NCBI GenBank assembly: GCA_036381835.1 | Contig: DASVCA010000213.1 | Location: forward strand, 1-13,126 | Direction: 5' to 3' | DNA length: 13,126 bases | Origin: DASULK01 sp036381835 | GTDB taxonomy: Bacteria; Actinomycetota; Actinomycetes; Mycobacteriales; Micromonosporaceae | Shown: positions 1 to 6,016 of the stretch, in pieces | Numbering within the stretch: the first letter of the stretch is position 1 | How the letters are laid out: the number at the start of each line of letters is the position of its first letter | Translations under genes and position numbers: made by a program | The notes under the pieces: model-generated | What the model was told of the DNA's origin: nothing | What the model saw: the letters and a program-made list of their open reading frames with translations, nothing else | Databases searched by the model: none

Positions 1-2
1 AT

Positions 3-1769
3 CTGGAAGGCGAACCGGTGCGGCAGGCCACGGTACGCCGGGAGAACGCCGAGGAGTATCTGAAGCTGGCGAAGCTGCGGGATCGGCGGGTGCGGTGGCG
101 GGGCATCGTCACCACGGCCAGCCTCGCCGCCCTGGTCACCGCCAGTGTAATCGTGGCCCTGTCACCGGAGTGGGTGCGCTGGGCCAGCCTCGCCACCCTG
201 ACCGCCGTGTTCGGTATCGCCGGACGGCCGGCCGACCGGCCCCTGCTGGACACCGCCGTGGTCGTGCCCCGCGTCGCCAAACTCACCAGCGATGTCGTGG
301 TTCAGGCCCTGTCCGTGCTCGGCATCGCAGGCATCAATCAGGCGATCGCCAAACACGGCGGCCGGGCGGTCGCGTTCGTCGCGCCGATCACCCGGGACGG
401 GCCGGGTTGGCGAGCCGATATCGACCTGCCCCCGGGTGTGACCGCGGGGGATGTGATCGAGCGTCGGGACCGGCTCGCCGCCGGCCTGGCCCGGCCGCTG
501 GGTTGTGTGTGGCCTGAGGGGCAGCCTGAGGTGCATCCGGGCCGGTTGATGCTGTGGGTGGGGGATCAGGACATGGCCACCGCCCGCCAGCCCGCCTGGC
601 CGCTGGCCAAGTCGGGTGGGGTGGACCTGTTCCGGCCCGTGCCGTTCGGCACCGACCCCCGGGGGCGGGCCGTGCCGGTCGAGCTGATGTACACCAATCT
701 GCTGATCGGGTCGATCCCCGGCGTCGGCAAAACCTTCTCCCTGCGGGTGCCGCTGCTCGCGGCCGCTCTGGATCCGCGGGCGGAGTTGTGGGTGTTCGAA
801 CTCAAGGGCACCGGGGATTTGGAGCCGTTAGCGAAGGTCGCCGCCCGCTACGGGTCCGGCCCCGACGACGACACCCTGGAAGCAGCCCTGCACGCGCTGC
901 GGGAGTTGCGTAAGGAATGCCAGCGGCGGGCGGAAACCATCAAGGGCCTACCCAAGAGCGTGTGCCCGGAGAACAAGGTCACCCCCGAACTCGCGTCGCG
1001 CAAGCAGCTTGGGCTTCACCCCCTGGTCGTCGCCATCGACGAATGCCAGGAACTGTTCTCCCACCCCGAGTTCGGCAAGGAAGCCGGAGAGCTGGCGGAG
1101 AAGGTCATCAAGCTGGGTCGGGCGTTGGGGATCGTGCTGCTGCTGGCCACCCAACGCCCCGACGCCAAGTCCCTACCCACCGGGGTCTCTGCCAACGTCG
1201 GCACGCGGTTCTGTCTGCGGGTGATGGGCCAGGTCGAGAACGACATGATCCTCGGCACCTCCGCCTACAAGAACGGCATCCGCGCGACCATGTTCACCCG
1301 TCGGGACAAGGGCGTCGGCTACCTGGTCGGAGCCGGTGACGAACCGCAGATCGTCAAAACGTTCTACGTCGACGGGCCGGCGGCTGAGCGGATCACCGAC
1401 CGCGCCCGCGCTCTGCGGGAGCAGGCGGGGACGCTGATCGGGCACGCCGCCGGACAACCGACCGACACCCCCGCCACCCGTCGGGACACCCTGTTGGACG
1501 ACATCCTCGCGGTGGTCCCCGCCGGTGAGGCCAAAGTCTGGTCGGAAACCGTGGTGGAACGCCTCGCCGGGCTCCGCCCCGACGTCTACGGCGACCTCAC
1601 CCGCGACCAGCTCACGGCCGCGCTGAAACCGTACGGGATCACCACCGGCCAGGTTTGGGGCACCGACCCGGCCACCGGAAAGGGCGCGAACCGGCGCGGT
1701 ATCGAACGCGCCCACATCACCGAAGCGGTTGCGGAACGTAACCGCCGGCGGGGTGGCAACGCCGCCTGA
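3..1769 (+). CDS. FtsK/SpoIIIE-family conjugative DNA translocase (TraB/TraSA-like), 5' end probably outside window
   Basis: ATP-driven translocase expected to move double-stranded element DNA between mycelial compartments. A GTG at 18 gives 583 residues, but the frame is open to the left edge (LEGEP precedes it), so the true start may be upstream. Numbering from that GTG: two hydrophobic segments at about 29-66 look like membrane anchors. The Walker A motif is GSIPGVGKT at 231-239 with K238. Walker B is VVAIDE with D341 and E342. LLLATQRPDAKSLPTGV near 374 is the typical FtsK motif after Walker B. The C-terminal stretch from about 510 (VWSETVVERL, then YGDLTRDQLTAALKPYGI) looks like a winged-helix DNA-recognition domain. 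A rare TTA leucine codon sits at 828. It is upstream of the replication genes, as in other AICEs. Family call is firm; the conjugative role is inferred from context. Confidence 0.9.
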   Translation: MEGEPVRQATVRRENAEEYLKLAKLRDRRVRWRGIVTTASLAALVTASVIVALSPEWVRWASLATLTAVFGIAGRPADRPLLDTAVVVPRVAKLTSDVVVQALSVLGIAGINQAIAKHGGRAVAFVAPITRDGPGWRADIDLPPGVTAGDVIERRDRLAAGLARPLGCVWPEGQPEVHPGRLMLWVGDQDMATARQPAWPLAKSGGVDLFRPVPFGTDPRGRAVPVELMYTNLLIGSIPGVGKTFSLRVPLLAAALDPRAELWVFELKGTGDLEPLAKVAARYGSGPDDDTLEAALHALRELRKECQRRAETIKGLPKSVCPENKVTPELASRKQLGLHPLVVAIDECQELFSHPEFGKEAGELAEKVIKLGRALGIVLLLATQRPDAKSLPTGVSANVGTRFCLRVMGQVENDMILGTSAYKNGIRATMFTRRDKGVGYLVGAGDEPQIVKTFYVDGPAAERITDRARALREQAGTLIGHAAGQPTDTPATRRDTLLDDILAVVPAGEAKVWSETVVERLAGLRPDVYGDLTRDQLTAALKPYGITTGQVWGTDPATGKGANRRGIERAHITEAVAERNRRRGGNAA

Positions 1770-1787
1770 CACCCGCCTCGACGGGCC

Positions 1788-1821
1788 GCTAGGTCTAGCG
1801 GCACCCCCCGCTAGACCTAGC
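1788..1821. repeat. Perfect 13-bp inverted repeat with nested CTAG palindromes
   Basis: Arms GCTAGGTCTAGCG (1788-1800) and its exact complement (1809-1821) flank an 8-base loop. Each arm holds two CTAG words and is itself nearly palindromic. Two more CTAG words follow at 1829-1832 and 1867-1870, giving six in 82 bases. It lies 18 bases after the translocase stop. It could be a transcription terminator (no T-run follows), a regulator site, or the cis-acting transfer site (clt) that TraB-type proteins bind, which in Streptomyces plasmids lies close to traB. The structure is certain; the function is not. Confidence 0.85.
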
Positions 1822-1917
1822 ACCCCTACTAGCAACCCACACCATCCCTGGCCAGCCCGCTAACCCCTAGCCGGGCCAGCCCACCGCACCCTGAAACCGC
1901 TCCCCGGGAGGCACCTG

Positions 1918-2136
1918 ATGGGCTCCACCATCCTGCTCGCTAGCTCGCTCATCCTCAGTTACACAGCGTGGTACTCGATCATGTGCGCGGTTGCGCCGTT
2001 CACCCGCTGCCGGCACTGCCGCAACCACCCGCGCGGCCGGGACTGCCGCTGGTGCGACGGCACCCGCCGCCGCCTGCGCATCGGCCGCCGCCTCTACAAC
2101 CACTTCCGCACCGAATACCACCGGGGCACCCGATGA
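1918..2136 (+). CDS. Small membrane protein with a CxxC/CxxC zinc-ribbon-like motif
   Basis: 72 residues, ATG start with a GGGAGG ribosome site about 7 bases upstream. Residues 4-28 are a hydrophobic segment (ILLASSLILSYTAWY onward), probably one membrane helix. Then come C31-x2-C34 and C43-x2-C46, separated by eight residues, followed by a strongly basic tail (TRRRLRIGRRL). The Cys pairs suggest a bound zinc; the layout recalls a shortened DnaJ-type zinc finger, but no known family is recognised. The stop overlaps the next start (ATGA), so the two are translationally coupled. Its place between translocase and replication genes suggests an element-specific role, possibly at the membrane during transfer. 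That role is a guess. Confidence 0.75.
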   Translation: MGSTILLASSLILSYTAWYSIMCAVAPFTRCRHCRNHPRGRDCRWCDGTRRRLRIGRRLYNHFRTEYHRGTR

Positions 2137-2411
2137 GGGCCGGCCACACAGATTGGTGCGCCCGTGACCACCGCTGCAACCTCGCGGAGCACCGGGCGAA
2201 AGAGATCGTGGTCGCCCTGCCCGGCCACGGCCGCGCCACCCTCACCCGGGTGCGGGACGACAACGGCTGCGAGTACGCCGAAGTGCGCATCCGCGTCGCC
2301 CTGGTCCCGGTCGAGTCGACCGCCCGCCGCCAGTTGCTGACCCTGCTGGCCGGGTTGCGTGACCTGATCACCGCCACGGGCAGCCGGGCGTATCGGAGGG
2401 CCGCGTCATGA
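2133..2411 (+). CDS. Hypothetical AICE protein, 92 aa
   Basis: The frame is open from further upstream, but the ATG at 2133 overlaps the stop of the preceding gene in an ATGA, which is the best start and gives 92 residues. The N-terminus has a possible metal site: C9, H13, C15 and H20 (WCARDHRCNLAEH). The middle (EIVVALPGHGRATLTRVRD, then YAEVRIRVALVPVE) alternates in a beta-strand-like pattern. The C-terminus (RRQLLTLLAGLRDLITATG) is a likely amphipathic helix. No family is recognised. The stop overlaps the next ATG by another ATGA, making a tight three-gene cluster. Confidence 0.72.
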   Translation: MRAGHTDWCARDHRCNLAEHRAKEIVVALPGHGRATLTRVRDDNGCEYAEVRIRVALVPVESTARRQLLTLLAGLRDLITATGSRAYRRAAS

Positions 2412-2650
2412 GTACCCGGCTCGGGTTAGAAGCGTGGCTGATCGGCACCCCCGACGAACTCACCGCCGCACTCGACGCCCTCACCCACACCGGCCACACC
2501 GTCGAAACCACACACCCCGAACCCCTCACCGGAGCGGACACCGGACGGCACCGCATCTACCTGCGACTGTCCATCCCCACCCGGCCCGGCCACACCCCAC
2601 CCGGAGCAGGCGCGGTCATCGACCTGCACACCCGCCGCCGCACCGCCTAA
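2408..2650 (+). CDS. Hypothetical AICE protein, 80 aa (paralogue of the gene at 5614)
   Basis: 80 residues, start coupled to the preceding stop by ATGA. The core IGTPDELTAALDALTHTGH and the later RIYLRLSIP resemble the 59-residue product encoded at 5614-5793 (HGTPEETAELLAALAEV and RIYLDATP), so the element carries two members of one small family on either side of the replication genes. A predicted helix follows the GTP turn, then a strand near RIYL, which suggests a small alpha/beta fold. Codon 7 is a rare TTA (2426-2428). No function is recognised. A 19-base gap with a GAAAGGGA ribosome site separates it from the primase gene. Confidence 0.72.
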   Translation: MSTRLGLEAWLIGTPDELTAALDALTHTGHTVETTHPEPLTGADTGRHRIYLRLSIPTRPGHTPPGAGAVIDLHTRRRTA

Positions 2651-2669
2651 CCCGAAAGGGACAAGCCCC

Positions 2670-3614
2670 ATGCTCGACCTGCTCACCGCCGCTCTCGGCT
2701 ACGCCGAACGCGGCTGGCACGTCTTCCCACTACGCCCCGGCGATAAACGGCCCGCGTTCCCCAACCACGCCGCCGTCGACTGCACCGGCAGCGACCCGCG
2801 CTGCCGGGCTGCCGGGCGGCATCTCGGCTGGGAGGAACGCGCCACCACCTGCCCGGACCGGATCCGCCGGGCATGGTCGACACGCCCCTACGGCATCGGT
2901 ATCGCCTGCGGACCCTCCAACCTGGTCGTGGTCGATCTGGACACCCCCAAGCCCGGCCAAACCCCGCCACCCGGCTACGACCCTCACACCGATGGCATGA
3001 CCGTCTTCACTGATCTGTGCCACCGACACAGCCAGCAGATCGACCCGACCTACACGGTCACCACCGGGCGAGGCGGCACCCACCTCTACTACCAGCACCC
3101 GGACAGCGGGCCGAAACTGCGTAACACCGCTGGGGCGCTGGGCTGGCTCGTCGACACCCGCGCCCACGGCGGCTACGTCGTCGCCGCCGCCAACACCATC
3201 GCCGGACGGCCCTACACCGTCACGCTCGACTGCGACCCGACACCACTACCCGGCTGGCTAGCCGGGCTGCTTACCCCCACCCGGCCGCCGGCACAGGCAC
3301 GGTCCGTGCCGGTGACGCTGCCCGCCGACCGGCACGGCCGATACATCGCCGCGGCGATCCGCCGCCAACTCGCCCACCTCACCGCAGCGGCCGAAGGCAC
3401 CCGCAACCACGCCCTGTTCACCTCCGCCGTCGCCCTCGGGCAACTCGCCGCCGGAGGCGCACTCACCGAAGCAGACGTATACGCCGTCCTGGAACCCGCC
3501 GCCCTGTCCATCGGGCTACGACCCGGTGAGATCACCCGCACCATCGCCTCCGGGCTACGGACCGGAGCACGCAACCCCCGCCACCTGCACAACGTAGGGA
3601 GGGCAGCAGCATGA
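2670..3614 (+). CDS. Bifunctional DNA primase/polymerase (prim-pol, archaeo-eukaryotic primase superfamily)
   Basis: 314 residues. It should make primers and perhaps extend them during replication of the excised element. The N-terminal domain opens with ALGYAERGWHVFPLRPGDKR, the usual prim-pol start. The catalytic acidic pair is in VVVDLD (D89, D91). TGRGGTHLYY carries H138, matching the strand with the nucleotide-binding histidine. DTRAHGGYVVAA follows as the third conserved block. The C-terminal part from about 225 (AAIRRQLAHLTAAAEGTRNHALFTSAVALG, in two helices) resembles the helical domain that follows prim-pol in mobile-element proteins. The start has GAAAGGGA upstream. The stop overlaps the ATPase gene by ATGA, so the two are made together. 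In AICE terms this is the RepPP (prim-pol) type of replication protein rather than RepSA or RepAM. Confidence 0.9.
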   Translation: MLDLLTAALGYAERGWHVFPLRPGDKRPAFPNHAAVDCTGSDPRCRAAGRHLGWEERATTCPDRIRRAWSTRPYGIGIACGPSNLVVVDLDTPKPGQTPPPGYDPHTDGMTVFTDLCHRHSQQIDPTYTVTTGRGGTHLYYQHPDSGPKLRNTAGALGWLVDTRAHGGYVVAAANTIAGRPYTVTLDCDPTPLPGWLAGLLTPTRPPAQARSVPVTLPADRHGRYIAAAIRRQLAHLTAAAEGTRNHALFTSAVALGQLAAGGALTEADVYAVLEPAALSIGLRPGEITRTIASGLRTGARNPRHLHNVGRAAA

Positions 3615-5173
3615 CCGACCAACGGCTGCAAATCGGCTCCGGCCCCGAAACCATCCGCGTCCTCAAAGCCGCCCTCACCGACGGGCTACTCCCCGACACC
3701 TACGTATCAGCCGGGTCACTGGTCCACATGGAAGCCATCTCCGGCGGGCTGACCCCCGCCGCTGACGAAGACTCACCACTACCGGTATCCGCCAGCGTCA
3801 TCACCCCGGCCGGACTCGCCGGACTCCTCGCCGAACACGCCTACGTCTACCGGCTACGCACCCGCAAAAGCGACACCGGCCAGCCAGAAATGTACGAAGA
3901 AGAAGTCACCCCACCCCGCGAGATCCTCGCCTCCGTACTAGCCGGCAAAACCTGGCCCGGCGTGCCACCACTACGCGGCATCATCGGCGCACCCGTACTC
4001 CGCCGCGACGGCACCCTGCTCCAAAAACCCGGCTACGACCCACAAACGGGCCTCTACCTCGCGTCGAAAGTCGCCCTACCCCCGGTGCCCGACGAACCCA
4101 CCCCCGATCAGGTCCACGCCGCCCGACAGTTCCTGCTCGACCGGTTCCTGCGGGATTTCCCCTGGGCCGGGGCCGCCGACCGCGCCAACTACATCGCCCT
4201 GTTGGCCACGCCGATCCTGCGGCACTTCACCCGCTCCCTGATCCCATTCGCCCTCATCGACGCCACCATGCCATCCAGTGGGAAGACGATCCTCACCGCC
4301 GGGCCCGGCATGCTCTACGGCCAACGCGTCATGCCCTGGCCCTACACCGACGAAGAACTCCGCAAATCCATCACCGCCGTGCTGGCCGAACAAGTCGGCG
4401 TCGTCATCTGGGACAACCTCGCCGAAGGAACCGTCATCGACTCCGCCGTACTCGCCCAACTCGTCACCAGCGGCGTCTGGTCCGACCGCCAGCTGGGAGC
4501 GTCCCGCAACATCGCCACCGTCAACGACCGACTCTGGATGGCCACCGGCAACAACCTCCAAGTCGGCGGCGACATGGCCTCCCGCACCGTCCGCGTCCAC
4601 CTGGACCCGAACATGCCCCGCCCCGAACTACGCGACCAGACAACGTTCGGCATCCCCCACCTCGACCAATGGATCACCATCCCCGCCAACCAACTCACCG
4701 TCCTCTGGCACCTGCTCGTCCTCGTTCTCGACTGGACCCGCAATGGCGCACCCAAAGCGGCCGGGCTATCAATGCGTCAGTTCACCCCCTGGGCGCAAGC
4801 CCTCGGCGGATTCCTCGCCCACCACGGCATCGACGGATTCCTCACCAACGCCGCCGACGTGCGAGAAATCGATGAAGACGAAACGCGCTGGCGCGCGTTC
4901 CTCACCTGCTGGCACGACCGCCACGGCAGCCGACCCATGACAGCCGCCGAACTCCGCCGCGACGCCGAACCCATACACCTCGGCAGCGACGTCAACGACC
5001 CATGGGACGGCCAGTTCATCACCACCCACACCGGCCGCCTACCCAACCCCCTACAACTCGGAAGACTGCTGACCGGACAAGCCGGACGCTGGCGCGGCAA
5101 CCACGTCATCCGCACCGGCCGCAGCGAACGCGGAGACCGGGCCGTGTTCTGGGTCGAACGCCACAACGACTGA
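3611..5173 (+). CDS. P-loop ATPase, probable replicative helicase partner of the prim-pol
   Basis: 520 residues, ATGA-coupled to the primase gene. The centre is an ATPase: Walker A ATMPSSGKT at 218-226 (K225), Walker B VGVVIWDN with D268, a sensor-like block MATGNNLQV near 312, and SRTVRVHLD near 324, which may hold the arginine finger. This order fits AAA+/SF3-like helicases of phages and integrative elements. The N-terminal third (1-180) has no recognised domain. The C-terminal 130 residues (RWRAFLTCWHDRHGSRPMTAAELRRDA onward) look like a small winged-helix end. Acidic-for-basic changes in Walker B (DN rather than DE) leave the catalytic glutamate uncertain. Tight coupling with the primase and the repeat array directly downstream argue for a replication role; helicase activity is inferred. 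Confidence 0.8.
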   Translation: MTDQRLQIGSGPETIRVLKAALTDGLLPDTYVSAGSLVHMEAISGGLTPAADEDSPLPVSASVITPAGLAGLLAEHAYVYRLRTRKSDTGQPEMYEEEVTPPREILASVLAGKTWPGVPPLRGIIGAPVLRRDGTLLQKPGYDPQTGLYLASKVALPPVPDEPTPDQVHAARQFLLDRFLRDFPWAGAADRANYIALLATPILRHFTRSLIPFALIDATMPSSGKTILTAGPGMLYGQRVMPWPYTDEELRKSITAVLAEQVGVVIWDNLAEGTVIDSAVLAQLVTSGVWSDRQLGASRNIATVNDRLWMATGNNLQVGGDMASRTVRVHLDPNMPRPELRDQTTFGIPHLDQWITIPANQLTVLWHLLVLVLDWTRNGAPKAAGLSMRQFTPWAQALGGFLAHHGIDGFLTNAADVREIDEDETRWRAFLTCWHDRHGSRPMTAAELRRDAEPIHLGSDVNDPWDGQFITTHTGRLPNPLQLGRLLTGQAGRWRGNHVIRTGRSERGDRAVFWVERHND

Positions 5174-5613
5174 ACGGAAAACCGGCTGAACCATCTCCGC
5201 AACTCCGCAACTCCGCACAAACCCCCGGCCACCAGCAGAAACACCCTGCGGAGATCAAGCCGATAGAGGACCGTCCATCTCCGCATCTCCGCACGATCTT
5301 GCGGAGATCACCGGAGTTTGCGGAGATCTTGCCCATCGAACACCTTCCATCTCCGCAACTGTTTGCCCAGCTCACAGCCACCTTTGCGGAGATGCGGAGA
5401 TGCGGAGATGGTTCAGCCCCTCCCACAACAAGCACCGACCACCGTCCGCGACCCACACAGAACGACCCGCTCAGAAGCCCTCAGAGCCTAAGGACACCAA
5501 CCCATCAAAGATCTTGGCTCTACGGCGCTCTCAACGGGCCGTTTAAAAGCCCGCCACCACCGCCCACAGCAGACCCTCCACCGAACCCCACCAACCCACG
5601 AAAGGCCCTCACC
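5174..5613. other. 440-base non-coding region, candidate replication origin of the element
   Basis: The stretch between the ATPase stop and the small gene at 5614 has no convincing gene; an open frame that crosses it from 5002 is low-complexity (PPPTADPPPNPTNP) and overlaps the ATPase gene. The left half (5184-5418) is packed with short repeats described separately. The right half (5419-5613) is C-rich and holds one AT-rich spot, TTTAAAA at 5542-5548, that could serve as a melting point. No clear promoter was seen. Position next to the replication genes suggests an origin; an operator region for excision genes is the main alternative. Confidence 0.6.
5184..5418. repeat. Iteron-like array: twelve copies of CTCCGCA/TGCGGAG inside an 18-bp inverted repeat
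   Basis: Plus-orientation CTCCGCA begins at 5195, 5203, 5211, 5279, 5287 and 5351. The complement TGCGGAG begins at 5247, 5300, 5319, 5385, 5393 and 5401. Three copies at the left and three at the right are in exact 8-base tandem, mirrored about the centre, and another 8-base pair sits at 5279/5287. Most copies extend to TGCGGAGAT. The outer ends are a perfect inverted repeat: GGCTGAACCATCTCCGCA at 5184-5201 and its complement at 5401-5418. Repeats this short and dense are typical of initiator-binding iterons; the binding protein is unknown. Confidence 0.9.
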
Positions 5614-5793
5614 GTGCGAATCAGACTGCATGGCACCCCCGAGGAGACAGCCGAACTCCTCGCCGCCCTCGCCGAAGTCCTGACCATCCGCACCATCAGC
5701 CGGCCCTACCCCGACCGACCCCCATCCACCTTCCAGCGCATCTACCTCGACGCCACACCCCGCCGCGACCAGGAGGAGGACACCCTCCGATGA
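5614..5793 (+). CDS. Hypothetical AICE protein, 59 aa (paralogue of the gene at 2408)
   Basis: A GTG at 5614 follows a GAAAGG ribosome site by about 9 bases and is where protein-like sequence begins; upstream residues in the same frame are low-complexity. The product (RIRLHGTPEETAELLAAL, then RIYLDATPRR) matches the 80-residue product at 2408-2650 in the GTP-D/E-E turn, the Leu/Ala helix and the RIYL strand, but lacks its first ten and last twenty residues. The stop overlaps the excisionase start by ATGA, so it is probably co-translated with xis and int. Function unknown. Confidence 0.7.
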   Translation: MRIRLHGTPEETAELLAALAEVLTIRTISRPYPDRPPSTFQRIYLDATPRRDQEEDTLR

Positions 5794-5999
5794 CCAGCGC
5801 AAACAACCGGGTTGTCCTGACCATCGAAGAAGCCGCGCAGCGTCTCGGTATCGGTCGTACCACCATGTACGGCCTGATCAAGACCGGCAAGATTCGCACC
5901 GTGACCATTGGCCGTCTCCGGCGAGTGCCCACCTTCTGCCTCGATGAGTACGTGCAAAGCCTCCTGACCGACCAGGCGTCCCGCGACCACGCAGCCTGA
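5790..5999 (+). CDS. xis: Excisionase-like helix-turn-helix protein (Xis)
   Basis: 69 residues. Residues 9-58 form a MerR-type winged helix of the excisionase/HTH_17 kind: VLTIEEAAQRLGIGRTTMYG holds the helix-turn-helix and GKIRTVTIGRLRRVP the wing, ending in CLDEYVQSL. Such proteins bend the attachment site so that the integrase excises the element instead of inserting it. The ATG overlaps the preceding stop (ATGA), and the integrase starts 17 bases after its stop, the usual AICE arrangement. The fold is clear; the excision role rests on position next to int. A small transcription regulator is the alternative. Confidence 0.88.
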   Translation: MTSANNRVVLTIEEAAQRLGIGRTTMYGLIKTGKIRTVTIGRLRRVPTFCLDEYVQSLLTDQASRDHAA

Positions 6000-6016
6000 C
6001 GAAAGGAGCCACATCA

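Noticed and set aside
5184..5418. Repeat array as a CRISPR
   Set aside because: The unit is 7-8 bases, occurs in both orientations and has irregular or no spacers. There are no cas genes nearby.
5002..5613. Upstream part of an open frame (5002-5793) that could make a 263-residue protein
   Set aside because: It overlaps the ATPase gene and runs through the repeat array as low-complexity Pro/Arg/Thr sequence. Only the part from the GTG at 5614 looks like a protein and has a ribosome site.
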